From CAVSWT01 sp963777515 (GTDB lineage: Bacteria; Bacteroidota; Ignavibacteria; Ignavibacteriales; Ignavibacteriaceae): a stretch of DNA of 64,000 bases. Positions 9,461 through 18,841 of the stretch are shown one piece after another. A program made the position numbers and the translations under genes. The number at the start of each line of letters is the position of its first letter. Position 1 is the stretch's first letter. The notes below the pieces were generated by a model that worked only from the letters and a program-made list of their open reading frames with translations, was not told the origin of the DNA and did no database searches. The stretch is taken from assembly GCA_963777515.1 (NCBI GenBank), contig CAVZQU010000012.1, forward strand, positions 62,001 to 126,000, read 5' to 3'.

Positions 9461-9910
9461 TTATTTTGAATCAATTATTATTGTAACCGGGCCGTCATTA
9501 ATTATTTTCACTTCCATCATTTCACCAAACATACCGTTTTTTATTTTTTCTTCTCCTAATAATTCTTTTAAATATGAAATAAATTTTTCATATAAAGGAA
9601 TCGCTTCTTCTGGCCTTGCCGCATCTGTAAAACTTGGACGATTCCCTTTTGTTGCGTTTCCATATAAAGTAAATTGAGAGATTAAAAGTATCTCGCCATC
9701 CACATCTTTAATCGACAGATTCATCTTTTCATTTTCATCTTCAAATACCCTCAAGTTAACACATTTCTCAGCAAGAAATTTTACATCTTTTTCTTCATCA
9801 CCAATTTTTATTCCCAATAAAATTACATATCCTTTTTTAATTTCAGCTTTATAATTTTGGGAATGAATATAAACTCCACCTTCAGAGACCCGCTGAATAA
9901 CTACTCTCAT
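9461..9910 (-). CDS. dtd: D-aminoacyl-tRNA deacylase
   Basis: A 149-residue DTD that hydrolyses D-amino acids (and Gly mischarged on tRNA-Ala) from tRNA. The signature motifs are both present: SQFTLYG at residues 78-84, and NDGPVT at 138-143 (the Gly-cisPro motif, NxGPxT). It starts MRVVIQRV as is usual. The start overlaps the stop of prmC by 4 bases (ATGA), so translation is coupled. Confidence 0.95.
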   Translation of the reverse strand: MRVVIQRVSEGGVYIHSQNYKAEIKKGYVILLGIKIGDEEKDVKFLAEKCVNLRVFEDENEKMNLSIKDVDGEILLISQFTLYGNATKGNRPSFTDAARPEEAIPLYEKFISYLKELLGEEKIKNGMFGEMMEVKIINDGPVTIIIDSK

Positions 9911-10761
9911 TTTAATTCTCCATAAACAACTCTTTCAATATTAGAATAATCTTTTATAACCTTAATGTTTATAAAATTATTTTTTTCAAGAATATTTTTT
10001 ACTTCATTGTGCTGGCCCTGTCCAACTTCAAAAAATATTTTCCCTCCGGACTTTAACAATTCATTTGTTTTAGCAGAAATCTCTTTATAAAAAGTTAGCC
10101 CATCTTTTTCATCAGTTAAAGCTGAAACAGGCTCATAATCCTTTAACTCAGGCAATAAATCATTATAATCATTCTTAGAAATGTAAGGCGGATTTGAAAC
10201 AATAATATCAAAATCGGATTCTTCTATTTCAAATCCATTTAAAATATTTTTTTGTAAATAAAATGTTCGGTCTTCAACAGAATTTATTTTGGAATTTTCT
10301 TCTGCAATTTTTAATGCTTCATTACTTGAATCAATTCCCCAAACTTTTGAGTTAATCAAATGCTTTAAAATACTGACAGCAATATTTCCACTGCCGGTTC
10401 CTATATCTAAAATTTTTAATTGCTCAACTTTATCAGAGTTTTCAATTACTGTTTCCACTAATATTTCTGTTTCTTGACGTGGGATTAAAACAGATGGATT
10501 TACTTTAAATTCTAAACCATAGAACTCAACATTTCCAACTATGTATTGAAGCGGTTCCCTTCTCCCTCTTCTTTTTAACAGTTCGCGGTAAACTACGAGT
10601 TCTTCTTCTTTTAAAGGTTGATCGAATTTCAAATAAAGATCCAGCCGTTTACAATTAAGCAAATGAGCCAACATTAGCTCTGCATTAATTCTTGGAGATT
10701 CGACTCCTTTATCATTTAAATAATCAGTTGATAGATTTATGATTTCTAAAATAGTATGCAT
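9907..10761 (-). CDS. prmC: Peptide chain release factor N5-glutamine methyltransferase
   Basis: A 284-residue enzyme that methylates the GGQ glutamine of release factors (one target, prfB, is at 55513-56614). It has an N-terminal helical domain (about 1-75), SAM motif I ILDIGTGSGNIA (about 117-128) and the NPPYI catalytic motif at 190-194. I chose the ATG at 10761; a TTG nine bases upstream is also open, and neither has a good Shine-Dalgarno. It overlaps dtd by 4 bases and follows the PEGA gene after 29 bases. Confidence 0.94.
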   Translation of the reverse strand: MHTILEIINLSTDYLNDKGVESPRINAELMLAHLLNCKRLDLYLKFDQPLKEEELVVYRELLKRRGRREPLQYIVGNVEFYGLEFKVNPSVLIPRQETEILVETVIENSDKVEQLKILDIGTGSGNIAVSILKHLINSKVWGIDSSNEALKIAEENSKINSVEDRTFYLQKNILNGFEIEESDFDIIVSNPPYISKNDYNDLLPELKDYEPVSALTDEKDGLTFYKEISAKTNELLKSGGKIFFEVGQGQHNEVKNILEKNNFINIKVIKDYSNIERVVYGELK

Positions 10762-10790
10762 TAAAAACAATATTTGAAAAGAAAATAATT

Positions 10791-11525
10791 CTACTTATCA
10801 AACAAAAAATGATACATTAAAATACCAAAATTTATTTGAACAAGCCCAAAAGTTATTCCGCTTATCAAATCATATTTGTGAGTTTGATCTAAATAGTCCC
10901 CTTTGCCAGTGAATTGATATTCTTCGAATTTGTCATCTGCTTTTAATTTAAAATAAGCTGTTGTTCCGCCTAAAACAATCAAACTTCCCAACAATAGTTT
11001 AAATTGTGTCCCATCAAAAAAACTCTGTTGGTGTTCATCATTATAAAGCTTAGTTAAAGAAATTATTCTATTGTTATTTAACTGATCGCCTGAAATATAT
11101 TTATCTTCATATCCATCTTTCTTTAATAAGAAATTCTGACCTGCATCACTCAAGCGCAATGGAGTGTGCCCGATTAAATTAATATCATTATAAACATCAA
11201 CATCTGCCGGATCCGTCTGCAAATAAACTGTTTTGTTAAATGAATAAATTCGATTTATATTTTCACAATCCTTAACTTCTACGGTATCATATATAATTTT
11301 AGCATCCCATCTCATTAAACTTTCCGTAACTTTAATATAATAGGTACCCTTAGGTGCTTCAAAAGTAACAATACCCTTTCCCAGAAAAGCATCATTTAAA
11401 TATATTAAAGAACTGTCTTCATCAGTTTTAATTGAAATTGTTGCTTTACAATTTTGTGAAAATGAGAAATCAACAATTACAAAAGTAAAAAATATAATAA
11501 GCAATATTTTATTTTTGAAATTCAT
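10791..11525 (-). CDS. PEGA domain secreted/membrane protein
   Basis: A 244-residue protein from the ATG at 11525, which gives a clean signal peptide (MNFKNKILLIIFFTFVIVDFS); an in-frame upstream ATG cluster at 11549 would put it off the end. Two PEGA-like beta segments follow: IYLNDAFLGKGIVTFEAPKG (about 42-61) and VDVYNDINLIGHTPLRL (about 107-123). Two hydrophobic segments close to the C terminus (LLGSLIVLGGTTAYF and FGLVQINFGILMYHFLF) suggest membrane anchoring. PEGA repeats occur in surface proteins and probably bind other envelope components. It overlaps the propeller lipoprotein gene by 17 bases. Confidence 0.75.
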   Translation of the reverse strand: MNFKNKILLIIFFTFVIVDFSFSQNCKATISIKTDEDSSLIYLNDAFLGKGIVTFEAPKGTYYIKVTESLMRWDAKIIYDTVEVKDCENINRIYSFNKTVYLQTDPADVDVYNDINLIGHTPLRLSDAGQNFLLKKDGYEDKYISGDQLNNNRIISLTKLYNDEHQQSFFDGTQFKLLLGSLIVLGGTTAYFKLKADDKFEEYQFTGKGDYLDQTHKYDLISGITFGLVQINFGILMYHFLFDK

Positions 11526-12684
11526 AAGCTTCCAAAATTCCATCATCATATCCTATGAATAAAGTATTTCTAAAATAAACAGGTGTCAATTTCAATCTTC
11601 CATCAAACGATTTGGTTTTAACAATATCTCCGTTTTCTTTATTAATAAACAACAAGTTTCTATCAATACCTGGTTGTAAAATTAAATTTTCCGAAACTAA
11701 TGGCGTTGTATTAAAAGCACCATCATATTTCGTTTTCCAGTTAAGCAGATGTGATTTTATATCAATCGAAAAAAAATCACCTTTTAAATTTCCTATATAA
11801 ACATTATTACCGTCACTTGCCGGGGTCATTATTATTCTTCCACCGGTATCAAATGACCAATTTATTTTTCCCGTTGAAAGATTTATTGCATATAAATTAC
11901 CGTCATCATTCCCAATGAAAACAGTTTTACCAATTATAGTAGGTGATGCGAAGAAAGGTTTGCCAATCTTAACTTTGTATAATAATTTTCCTTTAATTGC
12001 ATCAACTCCAATAATTTTACCATTATCATTTCCCAATACTATAATATTATCTTTTAAAGCAGGAGAAGTGTGAGTAAATTCATTAGTTTCACATTTCCAC
12101 TCTTGATAACCGTTAAAATTATATTTATACACATTACCTTTATCAGTGTTAAAAATAATTCCATCATCTACTTTAATTAGCTCCGAGATAACTCTTCCCT
12201 TAATAGTAACTTCTTTTTCCAGTTTTGCTTCAGAATAATTATAATATTGCAAAATTGATTCGTTATCTTTTCTTTCAGCGGAAACAGCAATTACATCAAA
12301 ATTGTTAAGTACCGGAGTTGTGTATACTCCACTGCCAAATTTTAATTTCCCAACTTTTTTTCCGTTATCAATATTAAAGCAGTAAATTCTCCCGGAAAGA
12401 TCATTCGCAAAAACTAAATTGCTGTAAATACTTACTGAAGAATTAGGAAAAGTTCCATTAATATCTGCTTCCCATTTTTTATTCAATGAATCACTGAATA
12501 CAACAGGTACATAAAAGTTTCTTGATGGAATTTCTCCATACATTACATAAGGATTATTATCTTTTTTAACATCATATTTAATTTTAGAAGTTGCACAGCC
12601 TCCAATCATTAGTAGAATTATTATTAAAATAATTGTAGGGAAATCCTTATTATGTAAAAAATTCTCTGCTTTCAAAAATCCCAT
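11509..12684 (-). CDS. PQQ-type beta-propeller lipoprotein (BamB-like)
   Basis: A 391-residue protein with a lipoprotein signal: hydrophobic stretch then LLMIGGC, with the Cys near residue 29. The mature part is built from PQQ-like propeller blades with the recurring pattern VYxGxxxGxxxAIDxxTGKxxW, for example VFIGNDDGNLYAINLSTGKI (about 254-273) and NVYIGNLKGDFFSIDI. BamB in the outer-membrane assembly machine has this fold, and the neighbour encodes an Omp85-type barrel, so a role in barrel assembly or export is a reasonable inference. It overlaps both neighbours by 13-17 bases, indicating an operon. Confidence 0.8.
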   Translation of the reverse strand: MGFLKAENFLHNKDFPTIILIIILLMIGGCATSKIKYDVKKDNNPYVMYGEIPSRNFYVPVVFSDSLNKKWEADINGTFPNSSVSIYSNLVFANDLSGRIYCFNIDNGKKVGKLKFGSGVYTTPVLNNFDVIAVSAERKDNESILQYYNYSEAKLEKEVTIKGRVISELIKVDDGIIFNTDKGNVYKYNFNGYQEWKCETNEFTHTSPALKDNIIVLGNDNGKIIGVDAIKGKLLYKVKIGKPFFASPTIIGKTVFIGNDDGNLYAINLSTGKINWSFDTGGRIIMTPASDGNNVYIGNLKGDFFSIDIKSHLLNWKTKYDGAFNTTPLVSENLILQPGIDRNLLFINKENGDIVKTKSFDGRLKLTPVYFRNTLFIGYDDGILEAYEFQK

Positions 12685-14627
12685 CCAAAGAAAAACTGAT
12701 AAAATAATTTAGGCTGAAACTGCTTGAAATTATTTTCAATCTTTTTACCAATGTCATATCTCAAAACTAATACACCAAAGAGATTCATTCTCAAGCCCCC
12801 ACCTATACTACCAAGAGTGCTGTTGTATTTTGTATCCCATGCTCCGCCGGCATCAAAAAAAGCAGCACCGCGAATACCAAAAAATCCAAGTCCAAAGAAA
12901 GGGAATTTAATGCTCAACTGATCAATTAAAGGAAATCTAAACTCCATTGATGAAATCCAGAGTTTTTCACCACGAATAGACCAGCGCGGCCAGCCGCGTA
13001 AATCCCAGCTTCCTCCCATAAAATATCTTCTTGCCTCTTTACCCTGGTTATAAAATATTGATGCACGTGTAGCAAATGCAGTTCTATAGCCAAGTCTAAA
13101 ATAATGCCTTAAATCAGCAATAAAGGAAAAGTAATTCACATTGCTGTATTTAATATCACTGGTAAAGCCAAACAGAATACGTGCTCTTGTTCCATCCAAT
13201 GGGCCGGTTGGTCCCCATAAAGAATTATCCATGACATAAGAAATTGAATTACTTAATAGCAAAGCTTTGCGCTGCAATACTCCTTCAATAACTTGTTTGT
13301 CTGAGTTAGCAACTGTAACGCCAGCCTCAATTCTCTGAAACTTTGACAATGGATAATCAAGAAGAAAATTTACTCCAAAGCTTCTTTCAAAATAGTATAA
13401 ATCCGAATCGCGAATATCATATCTTCTCCCGCTGAAATGAAAAACTCCATATCCAAAATTAGCGCGCTTGCTTAAATCAATTCTTTGTATGGCAACATTA
13501 AAGCTTTTTAAAATATCACTTTGCACTTCAGCAGTATTATAAATTAAAAAGAAAAAATTATCGTCACTCAATAAATCGCTAAGAGCTAAAATAGCTCCGC
13601 CTCTTGTTCCATATACCGGATCAAAAGAAGTTGAAACTTGCCCGGCAGCATAATCAAGTGTATAATGACGATTGTATTTTAACTTTTGAGTTTTCTTTTC
13701 AGCAAAATATGTATTTATTTTCCATTCCCCGTAAGCAGAATCGAAATTCATTGTGACTGTAAAATTTGAATCGGGAAGTATTTTATTTAAATCATACTGA
13801 TAAAGATTAAAAGCAAAATTCTCAAAGCCTGCAAAGTTCAAGGTTGAATCATTACTGAACGAAGGATTATAAACACTTGTTAAGTAACTTGTAACTTTTT
13901 CGGCTGTTCTTCCGAATAATCCGTTGTGTAATTTTATTCTCCAAACATTTCTAACCCTGTCATAATCAGATGTGTAATAAAGAAATTTTTTGTCAGGTGA
14001 AACTATGGGAGTATGACTATTACAGTCTTGATAAGTAATATAATTTATTTCATGAGTGTTCAGATCATAAGAAAATATATTCTGAGTATGGTTTATTTTC
14101 CCTGCAGTGCGATCCGATGAAAAAAGGATTTGATTATCAGATATTCCAAATGATGGGTCCTGATCATTATAATAATCATTTGTTAGTCTTGTCAACTTAT
14201 CGGTGTAAATATTTAGAATAAATAAATCTTTAAAACCTTTTTGATCCACAGCAGAAAAAACTACTTTCTTTCCATCTGATGAATATTTAGGAGAAGATAT
14301 ACTGATTAAATAATCTTTCTGAAAATCCTTCACTATTTCATCCGATTTAACTGAGAAGAAATGAATTGCATCGGTCTTCCCCGAACGCGTTACGAAAGCT
14401 AAAATGCCGTCTTTATTAATATCAATTGAAGCACCAAATAAATGAAATGATTCAAACTCTTCTGTTTTTTCACCTCTTAAAATAAGCTCAGGGCTAGAAT
14501 CTTTATAATCACCTTCTTTATTTAGTTTGACTCTATAGAGAGACGAATAACCATCACGGTTTGCAGCAAAATATAGATATTCTTCATCGTTCAATTTTAT
14601 AATAAGCCGGGGAAAAATTAAATCCAA
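12672..14627 (-). CDS. PD40 propeller plus Omp85/D15-type barrel; C-terminal part of a frameshifted gene
   Basis: This 651-residue frame continues the protein encoded at 14584-15498 after a one-base insertion near 14592. Removing it restores one 941-residue protein (2826 coding bases). The first third is a TolB-like propeller with WD40-like PD40 blades (ISSPKYSSDGKKVVFSA, FAANRDGYSSLY). The last 330 residues are a bacterial surface antigen (D15/Omp85) barrel, ending with the diagnostic FMGGSWDLRGWPRW and the strand-rich C terminus finishing FFGWDF. It is therefore an outer-membrane protein with a large periplasmic or surface domain. Confidence 0.8.
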   Translation of the reverse strand: MDLIFPRLIIKLNDEEYLYFAANRDGYSSLYRVKLNKEGDYKDSSPELILRGEKTEEFESFHLFGASIDINKDGILAFVTRSGKTDAIHFFSVKSDEIVKDFQKDYLISISSPKYSSDGKKVVFSAVDQKGFKDLFILNIYTDKLTRLTNDYYNDQDPSFGISDNQILFSSDRTAGKINHTQNIFSYDLNTHEINYITYQDCNSHTPIVSPDKKFLYYTSDYDRVRNVWRIKLHNGLFGRTAEKVTSYLTSVYNPSFSNDSTLNFAGFENFAFNLYQYDLNKILPDSNFTVTMNFDSAYGEWKINTYFAEKKTQKLKYNRHYTLDYAAGQVSTSFDPVYGTRGGAILALSDLLSDDNFFFLIYNTAEVQSDILKSFNVAIQRIDLSKRANFGYGVFHFSGRRYDIRDSDLYYFERSFGVNFLLDYPLSKFQRIEAGVTVANSDKQVIEGVLQRKALLLSNSISYVMDNSLWGPTGPLDGTRARILFGFTSDIKYSNVNYFSFIADLRHYFRLGYRTAFATRASIFYNQGKEARRYFMGGSWDLRGWPRWSIRGEKLWISSMEFRFPLIDQLSIKFPFFGLGFFGIRGAAFFDAGGAWDTKYNSTLGSIGGGLRMNLFGVLVLRYDIGKKIENNFKQFQPKLFYQFFFGWDF

Positions 14628-15498
14628 AATGAGTTATTTGTTTTGCATCATTTTTAATTGGGGTGCTGCTGCTCAGCAAAGGGTAAAATTTTTGTTTTAA
14701 GTAAAAAGTCCACTCATCATCAATTTCTTCAATAGGCTTGCCTAATGTATATTCAATAACTTTTGTAAAACTGCTGTACATCCATAAATTGTCAATCATT
14801 AACGGAATTTTTTCTTTACCATATCTTTTCTCAACGAATTCAAGAAAATTTTGTCCTTCTTTGTACATTAAAAATGTACCATAAATTTGACTCATGTTTT
14901 CAAGATTAACAAAGTATCCATTAATAACAGCATCACGCATCACCATCTCTGCCTGGTCATCCGGTTTTGTAGACATATATTCAGCTATTCCTTCCGTAAA
15001 CCATAAAGGCGGACCATAATCCTGACTGATTCTGTGATCTTTTAATACATGATAAATTTTACCTGTAGTAAAAACATGAACTAATTCATGCCGGATAACA
15101 TGCCTGAAATCATGAAGGGAGCCGTTGGATGGAATAACAACTCTTCCTTTCAAAAATTCAAAAAATCCTCCTACTCCGTCAGGAATAAACCCGGGTGTAG
15201 TATTTGTTTGTTGAAAATGTAATTGGGTGTTATAAAATATAAGCGGGATTCTTCCGGTGACAGTATAATTTAATCTTTCGGTTAATTCATCAAAAGCATT
15301 TTCTGCATAAGTTCCGCCAATCTCTGCAACTTCTTCTGTTTCATTGTAATAATAAATATCAAAGTGTTTAGTCTTTAAAACTTTCCAATCAAAATCAGCG
15401 TACTGAACTTTGTTCCTGCCGAAAAAATACAACTGGCTGAATGATAATTCTGTAAAGCAAAAAAATATCAGCAGAAAAAAGGTAAAAAAACTTTTCAA
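14584..15498 (-). CDS. Zincin-type peptidase domain; N-terminal part of the same frameshifted gene
   Basis: 304 residues starting with a signal peptide (MKSFFTFFLLIFFCFTELSFS). The peptidase MA-like domain has RHELVHVF (HExxH, about 136-143) and the downstream glutamate in WFTEGIAEYMS (about 167-177), i.e. the three zinc ligands of a gluzincin. The frame ends in SPAYYKIER and overlaps the next frame, where the expected PD40 start continues (NDEEYLYFAANRDG); the break is a single extra base near 14592. The intact product would be a secreted protein with peptidase, propeller and Omp85 barrel in one chain. Confidence 0.8.
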   Translation of the reverse strand: MKSFFTFFLLIFFCFTELSFSQLYFFGRNKVQYADFDWKVLKTKHFDIYYYNETEEVAEIGGTYAENAFDELTERLNYTVTGRIPLIFYNTQLHFQQTNTTPGFIPDGVGGFFEFLKGRVVIPSNGSLHDFRHVIRHELVHVFTTGKIYHVLKDHRISQDYGPPLWFTEGIAEYMSTKPDDQAEMVMRDAVINGYFVNLENMSQIYGTFLMYKEGQNFLEFVEKRYGKEKIPLMIDNLWMYSSFTKVIEYTLGKPIEEIDDEWTFYLKQKFYPLLSSSTPIKNDAKQITHFGFNFSPAYYKIER

Positions 15499-15763
15499 AC
15501 TTGAATTCCGTTTTTTATGAAGAAGTTGATTAATCCCACGAAAGAAAATAATTGAACTATATTAATCAGTCAAGATATTTATAATTTCTTTTTTTCGACT
15601 TTGAATTTAAAAGCTTAGGTATAATGAAAGCTAAGTAGAAGATAAATTTTATTTAAATATTGGGGTTTGAACAACTATTTATTACTTCAAGTCAATTATT
15701 GTACAAATCAAGAATTTAATCTTTATATAACAAACGTAACTTATGTTTACAAATGAGCCTAAT

Positions 15764-16801
15764 TTATTTGGCTAATCTTTCTTTCAGTATATTTATATTT
15801 TCAATTTCAGTAGGATCAAATCCCCTCAATACAGCTGTATAATATGTTATCCAATCTCCAAGATAGATTAAATCCATCAGTCTAACCTTGAAATTTTCTT
15901 CTTTGCTTTCCAGATTTATTATTTCCACACCATTTTTTGAAGCTAATTCAGAAGTGATTTCAAACCTTTTTTTAGTCTGAGTGTGATAAGTACTATCCAC
16001 AATATTTATAACTTTAGCCTGAAACTGCTTTTCATTAAATGACTCCCATCCTATTATTTCATTGTGATTCATTTCCGGGATGAAGTTGCTGAATGCATGA
16101 AGCTTACTGTTTTCATTAAATTGACATTTAAGTCTATAACCAACTGCTGATGTTGAATCCGCCGCTGAATAGATTATAGGAATAAATCCAACTAATTGTT
16201 TAGCATATTCATAAGCAGCATTATCCTCTTTTGAATATTCAATTCCCTTCTCTTTCCACAACGATATTATCTTTTTAACTACAGAATCATGATTTTTAAT
16301 TAAATCTAACTCCTGCAAAATTTTAAGCAAAGAAAAAAAGCCGAGCCCAAGTGCATATCTTGGCTGATAGCCAGGTATAACCTTTATTAAAGCAATATTT
16401 TTTCCAGAAGCAATTTTTTCAACTTCACCCCCGGTGCTGATACAAACAATTGAACATTTGGAATTTAATGCTTCATTAAAAACTGCAATAGTTTCTTCAG
16501 TATTTCCTGAATAAGATGAGACAATTAACAGAGTATTTTCATTTACAAATGATGGAAGGAAATAATTTCTATTAACTATAAAAGGTACTTTGATCTCATT
16601 TCCTAAAAAATTCTGCATTAAGTCTGCACTTATTGCTGAACCGCCAAGCCCGGTTACAACAATTGAATTAAATTTTTTGGTCTTTAGTGAATTGACATTA
16701 ATTTTATTATTCCATGCAGATTCAATCAGAGTATATGAATTCATTAAAACGTCAAATTGATTTTGCAGATCATATTTTTCTACATATTCTGAAATTTTCA
16801 T
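15764..16801 (-). CDS. Bifunctional phosphoglucose/phosphomannose isomerase family
   Basis: A 345-residue protein with two SIS domains. The sugar-phosphate loops are GLGGSAISADL (about 51-61) and VSSYSGNTEETI (about 94-105), and the C-terminal half carries MNHNEIIGWES (about 244-254), conserved in the PGI/PMI subfamily of archaea and some bacteria. It interconverts glucose-6-P or mannose-6-P with fructose-6-P. The gene follows ptsI by 7 bases, so it is the last gene of the fni-ptsI operon. Confidence 0.9.
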   Translation of the reverse strand: MKISEYVEKYDLQNQFDVLMNSYTLIESAWNNKINVNSLKTKKFNSIVVTGLGGSAISADLMQNFLGNEIKVPFIVNRNYFLPSFVNENTLLIVSSYSGNTEETIAVFNEALNSKCSIVCISTGGEVEKIASGKNIALIKVIPGYQPRYALGLGFFSLLKILQELDLIKNHDSVVKKIISLWKEKGIEYSKEDNAAYEYAKQLVGFIPIIYSAADSTSAVGYRLKCQFNENSKLHAFSNFIPEMNHNEIIGWESFNEKQFQAKVINIVDSTYHTQTKKRFEITSELASKNGVEIINLESKEENFKVRLMDLIYLGDWITYYTAVLRGFDPTEIENINILKERLAK

Positions 16802-16808
16802 TTGTTCT

Positions 16809-18575
16809 CTATATTATATTTCTGGTTCTGGTTATTGAATTATCTTTGAAAAACTTTTCTATCTCTTGTATAATTTCACTTTCTAAAGTACTTGCCAAAC
16901 ATTTCTCTGCAAGCTGCTTTGCACTTTCAAATGTTATGCTTCTAATAATTCTTTTCGCATATGCTATTGTTGCAGGAGACATACTAAGTGAATCTAACTC
17001 CAGTCCGACAAGCAATGGAATGGCAAGAGTGTCAGCAGCCATTTCGCCACATATGCTAACAATTTTATTCTGTTTTTTTGATTCTCTAACAATATAGCTA
17101 ATTGTCTTTAAAACTGCCGGACTAAATTCCTGATACAAATTAGAAACCAAATCATTGCCCCTATCGACTGCCATTAAATATTGAATAAGGTCATTTGTGC
17201 CTATGCTCAAGAAATCTACTTCAGCAGCAAAAATCTCTGCCATCACTGCAGTAGAAGGAACTTCTACCATAATCCCGATTTTCATATTCTTGTCAAACGG
17301 AATTTTTTCTTCTACCAATTCCAGCTTACATAATTCAATTATTCTTTTCGCTTCTCTAACTTCACTTATAGTGCTAACCATAGGCAGCATCAGTTGAATA
17401 TTTCTGTGATTACTTGCTCTTAGTACGGCTCTAATTTGAGTTCTAAATAGTGTTACATTTTCTAGAAGCAGCCTAATTCCGCGAAGCCCTAAAAAAGGGT
17501 TTGGTTCATCATAATCAAAAAGCCTAAACTTATCTCCTCCAATGTCAAAAGCTCTGATTGTAAGTGTTTCAGGATAAACTCTTGAAGAAAGATTTGAATA
17601 GATTCTTGTCTGTTCATCTTCGGTAGGAAATTCATTCAATTCTTCTAAAATTTGTTCTGTTCTATATAATCCAATTCCTTTTGCACCGCTGGTCATCACA
17701 ATATCTATTTCACCTGTCACATCAACATTTGCACTTAATTGAATTTCTTTACCGTCCTTAGTTACAGCAGGTAAATCCTTTAATTCTTCCAATCCTTTTT
17801 GAAGCTTAACTAAATGTTCATACTTCTCTTTAAAGAATGCTTTTTGTTCTTCATTCGGATTAATAATCACATAACCATGAAAGCCGTCTACAATTATTTC
17901 ATCGCTGGGTTCAATAATTTCGGAAGCATTATGTGTACCAACTACAGCAGGAATATTTAACGACCTTGAAATAATAGCGGCATGAGAAGTTATCCCACCA
18001 TGGTCTGTAACAAACCCGCGAACTTCACAGCGTGAAAGTAAAATCGTATCTGCAGGGGTAAGGCTATCACTTACCACAATTGCATTGTGAGGAATTTTTG
18101 AAACCCATCTTTTCTTTTGGAGATTTCTTATAATTCTATTTTTAATGTCTTCAATATCATGTGCCCGCTCTTTCATATAATGTTCTTTTGAACCAATCAT
18201 CAACTGCTGATATTTATTTATCTCATCTTCAACTATAAATTCGGGCAATTTTTTTTCTTTTTTAATTCTCTCTTTAATCTTATCAATTAAAACCGGGTCA
18301 TCAAGTATCATCATGTGTGCTTCAAAAATAGCAGCACGTTCTTCTTCCATTTTTTCTTTTGCAATTGAAAAGATTTTATTCAGCTCTTTTTTAGATTTAG
18401 CAAGTGCTTCATCAAGATTTGCAAGTCCTTGTTCAATATCTTCTATATCGCCGTTATTAACTTTCACTATCTCTTTAGAAAAAAGATAAACCGGGGCAAT
18501 GATGATTCCCGGAGCAGCGGCTATACCGGCAATTTTATTTTGAGCTTCCTGAAATATTTGCTTAAAAGTTTTCAC
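16809..18575 (-). CDS. ptsI: Phosphoenolpyruvate-protein phosphotransferase (PTS Enzyme I)
   Basis: A 588-residue Enzyme I that passes phosphate from PEP to HPr. The phosphorylated histidine is H198 in DHGGITSHAAIISRS. The C-terminal PEP-binding barrel has RTEQI (about 305), IGGDKFRLFDYDEPNPFLG (about 345-364), SIGTNDLIQYLMAVDR and the catalytic SICGEMAAD cysteine (near 510). It overlaps ptsH by 4 bases. No membrane sugar-specific EII component is encoded in the window, so the pair may serve regulation or an EII elsewhere. Confidence 0.96.
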   Translation of the reverse strand: MKTFKQIFQEAQNKIAGIAAAPGIIIAPVYLFSKEIVKVNNGDIEDIEQGLANLDEALAKSKKELNKIFSIAKEKMEEERAAIFEAHMMILDDPVLIDKIKERIKKEKKLPEFIVEDEINKYQQLMIGSKEHYMKERAHDIEDIKNRIIRNLQKKRWVSKIPHNAIVVSDSLTPADTILLSRCEVRGFVTDHGGITSHAAIISRSLNIPAVVGTHNASEIIEPSDEIIVDGFHGYVIINPNEEQKAFFKEKYEHLVKLQKGLEELKDLPAVTKDGKEIQLSANVDVTGEIDIVMTSGAKGIGLYRTEQILEELNEFPTEDEQTRIYSNLSSRVYPETLTIRAFDIGGDKFRLFDYDEPNPFLGLRGIRLLLENVTLFRTQIRAVLRASNHRNIQLMLPMVSTISEVREAKRIIELCKLELVEEKIPFDKNMKIGIMVEVPSTAVMAEIFAAEVDFLSIGTNDLIQYLMAVDRGNDLVSNLYQEFSPAVLKTISYIVRESKKQNKIVSICGEMAADTLAIPLLVGLELDSLSMSPATIAYAKRIIRSITFESAKQLAEKCLASTLESEIIQEIEKFFKDNSITRTRNII

Positions 18576-18841
18576 ATTTCGTCAAAGCCTCTGTTAAAGT
18601 AATCGGTTATTTCATTTGCAGCTTCTTGTTCATCCGGGCCATCAAAAGTTAAAGTGACTTCCGAACCCATCTCCGCGGCCAATGTCATAACACCGATAAT
18701 ACTTTTGGCATTAATATTTAAACCGTCTTTTGAAATGAAAAATTCACATTTATATTTTGAAGCCATTTTAACTATTGTTGCTGCCGGCCTGGTGTGCATA
18801 CCAGCTTTATTTTTTATTATAACTTTTCGTTCTATCATCAT
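18572..18841 (-). CDS. ptsH: HPr phosphocarrier protein
   Basis: An 89-residue HPr. His16 in NKAGMHTRPAA receives phosphate from Enzyme I, and Ser47 in NAKSIIGVM is the position targeted by HPr kinase in bacteria that have it. Two consecutive ATG codons (18841 and 18838) could start it; the first overlaps the TGA of the polyprenyl synthase gene as ATGA. Its stop overlaps the ptsI start in the same way. Confidence 0.96.
   Translation of the reverse strand: MMIERKVIIKNKAGMHTRPAATIVKMASKYKCEFFISKDGLNINAKSIIGVMTLAAEMGSEVTLTFDGPDEQEAANEITDYFNRGFDEM

Noticed and set aside
14580..14627. Programmed frameshift in the zincin-Omp85 gene
   Set aside because: No slippery site or internal ribosome-binding stimulator is seen as in prfB; one extra base in an otherwise conserved join fits error or mutation better.
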